From the NCBI GenBank assembly GCA_012034655.1, contig JAAUOZ010000005.1, positions 1 through 56,871 of the forward strand: a stretch of 56,871 bases of DNA, given 5' to 3'. Each line of letters starts with the position of its first letter. The stretch's first letter is position 1. The notes beneath the pieces are model-generated. The model did no database searches. It saw only the letters and a program-made list of their open reading frames with translations, and was not told the origin of the DNA. Below are positions 17,334-25,808 of the stretch, piece by piece. The stretch is from Leptolyngbyaceae cyanobacterium CSU_1_3. GTDB taxonomy: Bacteria > Cyanobacteriota > Cyanobacteriia > Leptolyngbyales > Leptolyngbyaceae. The position numbers and the translations under genes are program-made.

Positions 17334-17737
17334 ACTTCTTGTTTACCAAAACGAATCCGTGGATCGAAATAGCCGTAGGTCAGGTCAACGATCAAATTGA
17401 CGACGACAAATAGCACAGCCGTTAAACAGACATAACATTGCACAACTGGATAATCGCGATTGAGAATAGATTGAACGGCGAATCGTCCCAGCCCCGGCAA
17501 CGCAAACACACTTTCTACAATCACCGCACCAGAAAGCAGATTAGCAAAACTCAAGCCAAACACCGTGACGACAGGCAAAAGCGCATTTTTCAGCGCATAT
17601 TGCACAATTACCAATCGTTCTAATAGACCTCTCGCTCTGGCGTACAGCACATAATTTTGACCCAGGCTTTCCAGCATACTGCCGCGCAACAAACGAGCAT
17701 ATACTGCCGCAGGTGCCCAAGCAGCGGTGAGCAATGA
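17330..17737 (-). pseudogene. C-terminal half of permease (NikB/DppB type)
   Basis: Only the second half of this permease is present: AAWAPAAVYARLLRGSML, the EAA loop region RARGLLERLVIVQYALKNAL, GAVIVESVFALPGLG and the closing TYGYFDPRIRF. A normal member has about 310-340 residues; here about 135 are left. The upstream codons of the open frame (to 17875) are an out-of-phase reading of a different gene, a TIGR02652-type protein. The join is inside GCTCACCGCTG at about 17727-17737. The signal-sequence half, and any binding-protein gene that normally precedes it, are missing. Confidence 0.85.
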
Positions 17738-18071
17738 TGATCTGTGTTGCCCGATAACCTTCGCGGTAAAGGCGGTCGAGAGCTTCTGCAATTTCAAATC
17801 GCAAGCCATCGGGATGAAGATGCTGTCGATGCCATTGATTTTCCCATTGCCGCCAACTTCGCTCCGACTGAACATGAATTAATTCATGTGTAGTTGGATT
17901 GGCTTCAAATGCACCATGCTGAGGACAAATATAGGTATCTGTCAGGAACAAAGCTGGAATTGTTCGGTGACACTGAGGGCAGTGAATTTCTGAACCGAAG
18001 ATCGGATAGTCTCCAAGAATTTGAGCCACATCAAATACCCGATTAAATATCGTGAAACAACGATGCCTCAT
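17727..18071 (-). pseudogene. TIGR02652-type cyanobacterial protein, 3' end lost
   Basis: The first 115 or so residues match a conserved cyanobacterial family of about 160 residues that I recognise as TIGR02652. Features are YPIFGSEIHCPQCHRTIPAL (a CxxC zinc-ribbon half), DTYICPQHGAFEANP (the second metal-binding half), HPDGLRFEIAEALDRLY and the helix GYRATQIIIAHR. After that the sequence becomes the ABC permease in another phase, so the normal C-terminus is missing. Its start overlaps the WD40 gene's stop by four bases, placing it third in a cysS-WD40-TIGR02652 operon. Function is unknown; the cysteine pairs suggest metal binding. Confidence 0.75.
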
Positions 18072-19133
18072 CTATCGCTACCCGTAGACCAGACCAACAA
18101 TTCGCCTCGTTGTCCGCCAGCGGCTAAATGCTGTCCCGTCGGGTGCCATGCCAGACAGGAAAACCCTGCTTCCGCTCCGTCCAATACTTGAGCCGCTTCC
18201 AGGGCTGCTTGCCACAGAATAATCCAGCCATCTTCGGACAGTGAGGTAAGCCATCCCGTTTTGGGTTGAAATGCCACGTCCAAGACCGTATCACTGTGCA
18301 GGTCTAACACCCAACTATCCCAACCTTCCGGGGATTGCATCCACATCGTCACCAGTTCACGAGTGGCAGCCGCTAGAATCGGCGGTAGGTCAACCGATGG
18401 CGGTAAATCTGCCCATGCTAACTGGCGAATTTTTCCAGGAAAGCCGCGCATGAGAGTGGGCAGGTCGTTTTCGTCGGTTGGCTCACGCTGGAGGTGTTGT
18501 GCTTTTGACCAGTCCAGCACTCCAATACTATGGTCATGAATCGCGCAAGCTAGCAGGGCACCATCGGGCGACCAGGCAATCGCGCTGGCGGGTGCGGTCA
18601 ACTCCCATTGATAGCGAGGTGTGCTCCAGTCCTGGCTATTCCAGATGTGGATGTTGCTTTTGATGGCGATCGCAGGTGTTTCCATCCGGCGACCAGCGAA
18701 GATCTTGTGGACTGGCAATTCCGATCAAACAGGTCACGGATTCCGCTTGATCCGCATCCCAAATCTGTACGGTTTTTCCTTGATTAAATGCCAGATGATT
18801 ACAGGTGGGATGCCAGACCAGGCGATCAACCCATGAGCTACATTCCAATGTATCCGCAATTCTGGGCACATCTTCATGCATCTGCCACAGCGTCATGGTG
18901 CCATCCTGCCCACCTGCCGCTAACCATTTGCCATCGAATGAAAAGGCTAAGGCATCGATAGATTGACCTGTGGACTGACATAACGACAGACTCACAAAAT
19001 TTTTCAACAAGTGCACTTCTCCCGACCCAGAGGCAGCCGCTAAGGTATTGCCCATCGGTGACCAGGCGATCGCCGTCACATAATCGGACAATGTTTCTTT
19101 CGCACTTAACTCCAGAATGGATTTTAGGGTCAT
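18068..19133 (-). pseudogene. WD40-repeat protein with a one-base frameshift
   Basis: Two frames (19133 to about 18680 and about 18680 to 18068) together give a WD40 beta-propeller of about 355 residues. Repeats are visible as VTAIAWSPMGNTLAAASGSG, IDALAFSFDGKWLAAGGQDG, DLRWSPDG, AIAWSPDGALLACAIHD and CLAWHPTGQHLAAGGQRG. The break lies in WSPDGNT|PAIAIKSNIHIW and is explained by one missing base in a C run near 18675-18680. It starts 12 bases after cysS and overlaps the TIGR02652-type gene. The Zur-like box before cysS would control all three. The partner of the propeller is unknown. Confidence 0.82.
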
Positions 19134-19145
19134 GGTGATGCCTCT

Positions 19146-20606
19146 TCAAGACCGATGCCAACGGCTTTGTCCATCGGGTTGATCAATTAAAGTAATGCCT
19201 ATTGCTTGCAACTCATTGCGAATGCGATCGCTCTCGGCATAGCGTTTCTCCTGACGTGCCTGTTGCCGTTGTTGCAGCAAAGCTTCAACCCAAGCAACAT
19301 CAACGCCTGACTCAGGGATGGATTCTGACTGAATCTCTAAGCCCAAAATCTGCGCCAGGTGAGTGAGGGTTTGCGATCTCTGGTGTAACTGAATATCAGT
19401 TAGTTCTGACAATCCTTGATAGCAGCGTAAATTGAACTCCCGCTTCAGTGTCTTGGCTAACTCAAACAGCACGGCTAATCCTGCTGCCGTATTCAAATCA
19501 TCATTCATTGCTGTTTGAAAACGATTAACCGATTCAGCGTCTAATTCATTTGGAATCGGCATCTGAGGGGATAAATTCAATCGCTGCCAATCCAGTGTCA
19601 GTCCCTCTTTCAGCGTTTGCCAGCCGTTCTCAGCGGCAACAATGGCATCTTTCGTAAAATCCAATGGTTTGCGGTAATGGGCTTGCAGCACAAATAGTCG
19701 AATTGCCATTGGATCAACGGGCTGGGGATAGTCTGACCAACTGCCTTCTAACAATGCTCGAATGGTGGTGAAATTGCCCAACGATTTGGACATCTTTTCA
19801 CCATTTACTGTCACCATACCGTTGTGCAACCAGTAGCGGGCTAAGGGTTGCCCCGTCAGCACTTCCGATTGAGCAATCTCGTTTTCGTGATGGGGAAAGA
19901 CCAGATCCCCACCGCCGCCATGAATATCGATCGCGTCTCCTAACCTGGCTCGGATCATGGCAGAACATTCAATATGCCAGCCCGGTCGCCCTTGTCCCCA
20001 GGGAGATTCCCAGGCAGGCTCACCTGGTTTTGCCGCTTTCCATAGAGCAAAATCAAACGGGTATTTTTTTTTGAACTCTGGATCGATGGGGTCAACTCGT
20101 CCCCCAGCCCCAGCTTGCATCTGCTCTAACTGTCGTCCCGAAAGTTTGCCGTACTCTGCAAACTGCTGCACGCTGTAGTAGACATCACCCTCGATCGCGT
20201 AGGCGTATCCCTGATTTTCTAAGGCTTGAATCAATTGATGAATGGCAGGAATATGTTCTGTCACACGGGGATACTCATCGGCATCCAGAATGTTGAGCCG
20301 TCGAATATCTCGAAAATAAGCAGCAATGTAGCGATCGCTCACCACCTGCATGGTTGATCCTTCTGCCTGGGCGCGATTTAGAATCTTGTCGTCAATATCG
20401 GTGAAGTTCTGTACATAGCACACCGAGTAGCCTCGCCATTGCAAATATCGTCGCACCACATCCCACACCATGTAGGAGCGAGCATGTCCCAGGTGGCAAT
20501 CGTCATACACCGTCACCCCGCAGCAATACATCGTCACCTGACCCGGATGGATGGGTGTGAACGGCTCCTTACGGCGTGTCAGGGTGTTGTAGAGGGTGAG
20601 GCTCAT
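19146..20606 (-). CDS. cysS: Cysteinyl-tRNA synthetase
   Basis: This 486-residue class I synthetase charges tRNA-Cys. The HIGH-type motif is LGHARSY near residue 39, the KMSKS motif KMSKSLGNF near 270, and the zinc ligands are in place (YCCGVTVYD near 28, GWHIECSAM near 209, FPHHENEIAQSE near 235). The length is normal. The divergent region up to the CcmM-like gene contains a Fur/Zur-type box at 20670-20684, 64 bases from this start. CysRS paralogues appear in zinc-starvation regulons of several bacteria, so this may be a second copy induced when zinc is low. Whether the genome has another cysS cannot be seen here. Confidence 0.94.
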   Translation of the reverse strand: MSLTLYNTLTRRKEPFTPIHPGQVTMYCCGVTVYDDCHLGHARSYMVWDVVRRYLQWRGYSVCYVQNFTDIDDKILNRAQAEGSTMQVVSDRYIAAYFRDIRRLNILDADEYPRVTEHIPAIHQLIQALENQGYAYAIEGDVYYSVQQFAEYGKLSGRQLEQMQAGAGGRVDPIDPEFKKKYPFDFALWKAAKPGEPAWESPWGQGRPGWHIECSAMIRARLGDAIDIHGGGGDLVFPHHENEIAQSEVLTGQPLARYWLHNGMVTVNGEKMSKSLGNFTTIRALLEGSWSDYPQPVDPMAIRLFVLQAHYRKPLDFTKDAIVAAENGWQTLKEGLTLDWQRLNLSPQMPIPNELDAESVNRFQTAMNDDLNTAAGLAVLFELAKTLKREFNLRCYQGLSELTDIQLHQRSQTLTHLAQILGLEIQSESIPESGVDVAWVEALLQQRQQARQEKRYAESDRIRNELQAIGITLIDQPDGQSRWHRS

Positions 20607-20669
20607 AATGGAGAATTACTGCCAGGTTCAAAGTACGAACAAGACCTGTTTCCAGGTTATTATTTAGAA

Positions 20670-20684
20670 TGATAATCATTCTCA
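20670..20684. promoter_or_regulatory. Fur/Zur-type box shared by cysS and the CcmM-like gene
   Basis: TGATAATCATTCTCA, inside the longer palindrome AGAATGATAATCATTCTCAT. The identical 15-mer occurs at 36189-36203. It lies 64 bases before cysS and only 7 bases before the start codon of the divergent CcmM-like gene. The genes controlled (cysS, gamma-carbonic anhydrase, and folE/hisI/COG0523 at the other site) fit Zur better than Fur. Confidence 0.75.
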
Positions 20685-20691
20685 TATTAGC

Positions 20692-21639
20692 ATGGACATC
20701 CACAGTATCCCTGCCCCGCCAACTCCCTGGTCGCAGCAACTGGTTGAACCCGCGATTGATCCCAGTGTTTACATCCATCCATTAACCAATGTGATTGGGG
20801 ATGTCCGTATTGGCGCACAGGTGCATATTGCGCCAGGGGTTTCGATTCGTGCGGATGAGGGAATGCCGTTTTATATCGGAGCCAATGTCAATATTCAAGA
20901 TGGGGCAGTCGTTCACGGGTTAGAGCAGGGGCGCGTCACTGGCGATGATGGCAACCCTTACTCGGTGTGGATTAGTGACAATGCCTCGATTACTCACATG
21001 GCGTTGATTCACGGTCCTGCCTATGTGGGTAAGGGGTGTTTTATTGGGTTCCGTTCCACTGTGTTTAATGCCCGTGTCGGGGATGGCTGTATTGTCATGT
21101 CCCATGCATTGATTGAGAATGTGGAGATTCCGGCGGGTAGGTATGTGGCATCTGGCTCAGTGATTATCCATCAGCAACAAGCCGATCGCCTACCCAATGT
21201 CCAGGAAGCCGATTCAACGTTTGCCCATCATGTCGTCAGCATCAATCAAAAGCTGCGTCAGGGCTATCTCTGCGCTGACGATCAAGTCTGCATCGCTACC
21301 ATTCGCAATGAACCCAACGGACACCCAACCGTTCAGCCTGCTTCTCGCAATGGACATCACCCATCCCCACCTCTAGACGCTCAAGCGATCGCCTGGATTC
21401 GAGAGGTGTTAAGCCAAAAGTTTTATATTGGCGTGGAACAGGCGGATAAGCGACGGTTTCGGGCAAATTCCTGGTCAGATTGTGGCGTGATTAGAGCAAC
21501 GCAGGAAGAGAAGGCGATCGCCGCAGCAGCACAACTTCTACAACGCTATCCACATCAATATGTACGTCTGTTTAGCATCAATCCTGGAACTCGACAGCGA
21601 GGTCGTGCCTTGGTGATTCAACAGCCTGACACGCTTTAG
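20692..21639 (+). CDS. Short CcmM-like protein: gamma-carbonic anhydrase plus one SSUL domain
   Basis: A 315-residue protein. Residues 1-190 form a left-handed beta-helix gamma-carbonic anhydrase very close to the CcmM N-terminus ([24 protein letters not shown]-type motif, [29 protein letters not shown]). It keeps the candidate zinc histidines in VVHGLEQ and MALIHGP. Residues about 225-310 are a single RuBisCO small-subunit-like domain ([27 protein letters not shown]). Full CcmM has three to five such domains; this has one. It begins directly after the Zur-type box and is divergent from cysS. It is probably a zinc-starvation paralogue rather than the main carboxysome scaffold. Confidence 0.87.
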   Translation: MDIHSIPAPPTPWSQQLVEPAIDPSVYIHPLTNVIGDVRIGAQVHIAPGVSIRADEGMPFYIGANVNIQDGAVVHGLEQGRVTGDDGNPYSVWISDNASITHMALIHGPAYVGKGCFIGFRSTVFNARVGDGCIVMSHALIENVEIPAGRYVASGSVIIHQQQADRLPNVQEADSTFAHHVVSINQKLRQGYLCADDQVCIATIRNEPNGHPTVQPASRNGHHPSPPLDAQAIAWIREVLSQKFYIGVEQADKRRFRANSWSDCGVIRATQEEKAIAAAAQLLQRYPHQYVRLFSINPGTRQRGRALVIQQPDTL

Positions 21640-21649
21640 TAAATGAGTG

Positions 21650-23454
21650 TTAATGCAATGTTGACGAAAGTCCTGACTGTACAGTCCAAAGGTTGCTATA
21701 GCTTCCATTCAAAGACAGCAGTTCTTCATGGGTTCCTTGCTCGATAATCTGTCCCTGATTCATGACATAGATACAGTCTGCATGGCGGATGGTGGAGAGG
21801 CGATGGGCGATCGCAATGGTCGTCCGATTCTGCGTAATTAATTGCAGTGATTTCTGAATTGCGGCTTCAGTCTCGTTATCCACCGCTGAGGTGGCTTCAT
21901 CTAAAATTAGAATCGGTGGGTCTTTGAGAATGGCACGAGCGATCGCCAACCGTTGTCGTTGTCCTCCCGAAAGCTTCTGTCCCCGCTCACCCACGATCGT
22001 GTCGTATCCCTGCGGCAATTGCTCAATGAACTCATGCGCTTCCGCTAATTTGGCGGCGTGAATAATCTGCTCACGAGTTGCATCGAAACTGCCATAGCGA
22101 ATGTTTTCGGCGACGGTGCCGTGAAACAAAAACACATCCTGACTCACCCAGCCGATGCGCTGTCGCAAGTCCAATAAGTTGAGTTCACGAATGTCTACAC
22201 CATCAATTGAAATACGTCCGCTTTGCACTTCATAGAACCGCAGTAAGAGCTTGACGAGCGTACTTTTACCTGACCCAGTTGCACCAACAATCCCAATTGT
22301 TTCACTAGCCGGAATATGCAAAGAGAGATGCTTAAGCACTGGGTTGCGACCATTGTAGGCAAAGGTAATGTCGTCGAACTGTAATTCTCCTTGAACGGTG
22401 TTGAGCGGTAGTGAGCGATCGCCATGTGGAATCATCACAGACGTATCGAGCAAGCCCATGACGCGCCGCACGGAAGCCATTGCCCGCTGATATTCATCCA
22501 GGATTTCGCTCAGCTCGGTGAAGGGCCACAGCAAATTTTGCACAATGAACACCATAAAACCGTAGATACCGACGCTGAGTTGACCCTGAAGAACTTCTCG
22601 CCCACCGAAATACAGGGTGATCACGAATCCCGATAAGATAAAGACCCGCAGCAAGGCTGAAAGGCAACGCTAATCGCGATCGCCCTTTGATTTCCCCGAC
22701 GATACGCCTCACTTTCTTGATAGACGCGATCGCTTTCATATGCCTCAGCGGTAAAGCTTTTGATCGTGGCGATGCCAGAGAGGTTGTTAGAGAGGCGATC
22801 GCTAATCAGCCCTGCCTGATCGCGCACCGCATCATAACGAGGAGCCAAGCGAGACTGAAAGGCAAAGGTGCCCCACAGGATAAAGGGAATCGGCACCATC
22901 GCTAACCAGGCAATGCCAGGAGCTAGCAGCATAAAGGTGATGCCAATAGCAGATACTCGTGTGAAAAAGTCGATTAAAAACTTGGCACCAAAGTTGAGGA
23001 AACGCTCTAGCTGGTTGATGTCATCGTTGAGGATGGAAAGCAGAGTACCTGTACTGCGGTCTTCAAAGTAAGCCAGGTCTAGCTCTTGCAGATGATTGTA
23101 AGTATCGACCCGCAGTTCGTGCTGTAAGGTCTGTGCTAGATTTTGCCACAGCTTGTCGGCTGTGAACTGACTGAGGGATTCTAAGCCCCAGACGGTGATC
23201 GTCAAAATGGACAGCACCAACAGTTGAGTCAGCGGGTTTTGAATGCCCAATCGGGCGAGCAATGAGGCTTCTCGCTCGACGACGACATCAATGGCAACGC
23301 CGATGAGATAGGGGGGTGCGAGGTCAAGCAGGGTGCGAAGAATGGAGCAGACAACTGCCGCCCAGACTTGTGCCCGATAGGGTTTGGCATAGCGGAGTAG
23401 TCGCAGCAGAGGAGTCTGAGTCATGATTCGATAAAATAGGGACAGCAAACCCAT
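21650..23454 (-). pseudogene. ABC exporter (MsbA type), one-base frameshift
   Basis: Two frames (23454-22621 and 22654-21650) form one half-size exporter of about 600 residues. The N-terminal six-helix domain starts MGLLSLFYRIMTQTPLLRLL and contains the coupling region GTLLSILNDDINQLERFL. The ATPase domain has GATGSGKSTLVKLLLRFY, SGGQRQRLAIARAIL, LILDEATSAVDNETE and IAHRLSTIRHADC. The break is in AFQP|LLRVFILSG and fits one T missing near 22653-22654. Substrate is unknown; lipids or peptides are typical. Restored, every motif needed for function is present. Confidence 0.88.
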
Positions 23455-23561
23455 GAGTTCTGAGTCAACACTATGGAGGTGGCTCCAAAAGAGAAACTGA
23501 CTAAAGCCGTTGAGCGATCGCTCTTGGTCATAGCGATTAGGAACTTTAAGGAGAAGTGATA

Positions 23562-23978
23562 GTGGCTAGGGATCGATTTCATCAGGTTGTCAAAACTGCT
23601 TTGATGAAAGACGGATGGATTGTGACTCATGATCCATTACAAATCAAGGTAGGTGGGGTAGATATGGAAATTGATCTGGGAGCAGAGCGGTTGTTGGCGG
23701 CAGAACGAGAAGGTAAAAAGATTGCGGTAGAAGTCAAGAGCTTTTTGACGAGTGCTTCAGCCATTTCAGAGTTTCATACAGCATTGGGACAATTTATTAA
23801 TTATCGAGGTGCATTGCGTCGTGAAGAACCCGATCGAGTTCTCTATTTGGCGGTTCCAGATTTGACTTACAACAGCTTCTTTCAGCTTGATTTTCCAGCA
23901 TCAATGTTGAAGGAAAATGAGGTCAAATTGATTGTTTATGACATTGAGTTGGAGAAGATTGTGCAATGGAAAGTATGA
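23562..23978 (+). CDS. xisH: XisH-family protein
   Basis: A 138-residue protein of the XisH family, named for the fdxN-element excision controlling factor of Anabaena and now seen as a restriction-endonuclease-like fold. It starts MARDRFHQVVKTALMKDGW and shows the D-ExK-like core IDLGAERLL and KIAVEVKSF. GTG at 23562 is chosen because AAGGAG ends eight bases before it. The GTG at 23556 is too close. It is followed by xisI with overlap. XisHI pairs are common and often multi-copy in cyanobacteria, and no excision element is visible here. Confidence 0.87.
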   Translation: MARDRFHQVVKTALMKDGWIVTHDPLQIKVGGVDMEIDLGAERLLAAEREGKKIAVEVKSFLTSASAISEFHTALGQFINYRGALRREEPDRVLYLAVPDLTYNSFFQLDFPASMLKENEVKLIVYDIELEKIVQWKV

Positions 23979-24313
23979 GCGATACATTAACTCAATATCA
24001 GCAAATTGTGCAGCAGCTTTTACTGAAATATGCTGAAAGTAAACCTGCCTATGGGGAGATTGAGGTGGAGACGATTTTTGATACTGAGCGACATCACTAT
24101 CAAATCGTACATTTGGGTTGGCAACATAAGCGTTGGATTCATCATTGTGTGATGCATTTAGATATTCGCAGTGAGAAGATTTGGATTTTCTACAACTCAA
24201 CTGAACATGACATTGCGGCTGATTTAGTTGGTTTAGGCGTGCCGAAACACGATATTGTTTTGGGGTTTTATCCTCCTTTTATGCGTGAGATGAGTGATTA
24301 TGCGATCGGTTAA
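23975..24313 (+). CDS. xisI: XisI-family protein
   Basis: A protein of about 112 residues of the XisI family. It starts MSDTLTQYQQIVQQLLLKYA and contains the family's central FDTERHHYQIVHLGW and the C-terminal GVPKHDIVLGFYPPFMRE. ATG 23975 overlaps the xisH stop by four bases, which suggests translational coupling. ATG 23966 would add three residues. XisI normally acts with XisH; the molecular role outside heterocyst development is not settled. Confidence 0.87.
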   Translation: MSDTLTQYQQIVQQLLLKYAESKPAYGEIEVETIFDTERHHYQIVHLGWQHKRWIHHCVMHLDIRSEKIWIFYNSTEHDIAADLVGLGVPKHDIVLGFYPPFMREMSDYAIG

Positions 24314-24384
24314 AGCAGAGTAGTGAGCATTCACGAAGTGTGTACAGGGCGCGATCGCCCCTCACCCATCCACCCATCTACTCT

Positions 24385-24786
24385 CTACTCCCCTTCCTCC
24401 ACCACCGGAATCTTGGCAATACTCACCGACTGCAACGCTTCAGGAAATTGTTTCCAGGGGATATCGCCTGTGGTGCTATCGAAATAGAGTTTGCCAAATT
24501 GAAGGAGCGCAGGAGCCGTTTCATGGGTTAGCAAGTTGGTGAACAGATAGGTTGGTTTGTGATGAGCAGAGAAGGCGACAGCACAAGGTCTGTCGCACGT
24601 CCACAGGCAGCCGACGGGCTGAATTTCAAATTCGTTGGACTGGGTATTTTCAGTGTTCAATGTGTTGAGTTGTTGGAGTAAACGTGCGCCATCAGCAGGT
24701 TGACCCTTAGGGCGTTCTTCGGAGGAGCGATCGCAGGATTGGCAGACGAAGAAGGTGGGTTTGGGCGTAGTGCAAGTTTTATTCAA
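24385..24786 (-). CDS. DUF1636-type cysteine protein (copy 1)
   Basis: A 133-residue protein with FVCQSCDRSSE near the start (Cys-x2-Cys) and a second cluster GCLWTCDRPCAVAFSAHHKPTY near residue 75. The spacing matches the family I know as DUF1636, suggested to bind metal or a [2Fe-2S] cluster. The end region QFGKLYFDSTTGDIPWKQFP is shared with the other two copies in the window (39253-39633 and 56414-56797). Its start overlaps the end of the FecB-type gene by eight bases, so it is the last gene of the AraC-TonB-FecB operon. Function is unknown. A tract of CACCCATC-type repeats lies just past its stop codon. Confidence 0.8.
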   Translation of the reverse strand: MNKTCTTPKPTFFVCQSCDRSSEERPKGQPADGARLLQQLNTLNTENTQSNEFEIQPVGCLWTCDRPCAVAFSAHHKPTYLFTNLLTHETAPALLQFGKLYFDSTTGDIPWKQFPEALQSVSIAKIPVVEEGE

Positions 24787-25768
24787 CTGTTGGCAAATAC
24801 TTAAAGAGATCGTCTAGAATTCCGTTAACTCCTATGGGTCCTTTTACGTCCCATGAGCCTGCGTCATCAATAAAATAAACTCGATTATTTTTGACTGCAT
24901 CTAACGAAGCAAAAATTGGGTTTTCGAGGAAGAAACTGTGTGGCTCTCGATCACGATTTATAATGAATAAAATATCAGCATCGTATTGGTTCAAGACTTC
25001 GAGACTAATCCTGAACTCATCACTAATAGTATCGTATCTCAAGCCGATATCAGAGAAAACTTCGGCAAACGCGTCAGAAGACGGTCCTGGCACAAATTGA
25101 CCTCCGTAGTGGAAGAGTACAGTGACTTCTATGTCTTGCGGCTTACGGTTCAGTTGATTTCTCAATTCTTCAATGCGGGCTTGGTATTGCAAAAGTATCT
25201 GGTCTGCCTCCGCCTCCTTATCAAAGATTTGAGCAATGTACTGTAAGTTCTGCTTAAAGGAATTATTCTTTTGATGGTCTACTAGCACAGTAGGCGCGAT
25301 CCATGACAACTGCTGATAAATTTTCTCATAGTGGAAATCCATTGCCAGAATCAAATCCGGCTTGAGTCTGAGAATCTTTTCTAAAGAAGGTTGACTTAAA
25401 TCCCCAAGATTTTCAATTCCTTCTATGTCATCAGGAGTCAATCCATGCAATTTCTCCTCTCCTCGATCGACATAAATTGACATTCCAATGGGTTTGATTC
25501 CCAGAGCTAGTAAGGGATCTGCTAAATAGCGAGGCTCTAATGCAACGATGCGCTGTGGATCGTCTGGAATACAGACTTCCCCTAGCTTATGCTGAACCAC
25601 TCTACACTCAGGTGACTGTACTTGAGATACGCTTGATTCTTGCACTGCTAATGGATGACAAGCCATCGTCAGAATGAAGGAAAAAGCCACTAAAAGAAAT
25701 AGCTTAACTAATTGATGCACTTGCGTTCTTGTCACTGGCTTCCGTGAATTCTCCACAACCTTAAACAT
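24779..25768 (-). CDS. FecB-type iron-siderophore binding lipoprotein
   Basis: A 329-residue periplasmic binding protein of the FecB/FhuD class. The N-terminal hydrophobic segment ends in a lipobox-like FILTMAC at about residue 37. The core has PQRIVALEPRYLADPLLALG, LGDLSQPSLEKILRLKPDLIL and the C-terminal lobe with VYFIDDAGSWDVKG. It follows the TonB receptor by 40 bases and precedes DUF1636, in one operon. No permease or ATPase gene adjoins it, so it must work with components encoded elsewhere. The likely ligand is a ferric siderophore, judged by family only. Confidence 0.87.
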   Translation of the reverse strand: MFKVVENSRKPVTRTQVHQLVKLFLLVAFSFILTMACHPLAVQESSVSQVQSPECRVVQHKLGEVCIPDDPQRIVALEPRYLADPLLALGIKPIGMSIYVDRGEEKLHGLTPDDIEGIENLGDLSQPSLEKILRLKPDLILAMDFHYEKIYQQLSWIAPTVLVDHQKNNSFKQNLQYIAQIFDKEAEADQILLQYQARIEELRNQLNRKPQDIEVTVLFHYGGQFVPGPSSDAFAEVFSDIGLRYDTISDEFRISLEVLNQYDADILFIINRDREPHSFFLENPIFASLDAVKNNRVYFIDDAGSWDVKGPIGVNGILDDLFKYLPTVE

Positions 25769-25808
25769 CGTTGCAATCTGATAGTCAACTCAAGCGAATA
25801 AGCGTTTC

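Noticed and set aside
17541-17875. Genuine fusion protein of a TIGR02652-type domain and a permease
   Set aside because: The two genes are in different reading phases across the junction, so no single frame joins their conserved parts.
23562-24313. fdxN-type excision element around xisHI
   Set aside because: No recombinase gene (xisF/xisA type) or repeated attachment sites are visible; xisHI pairs are common without such elements.
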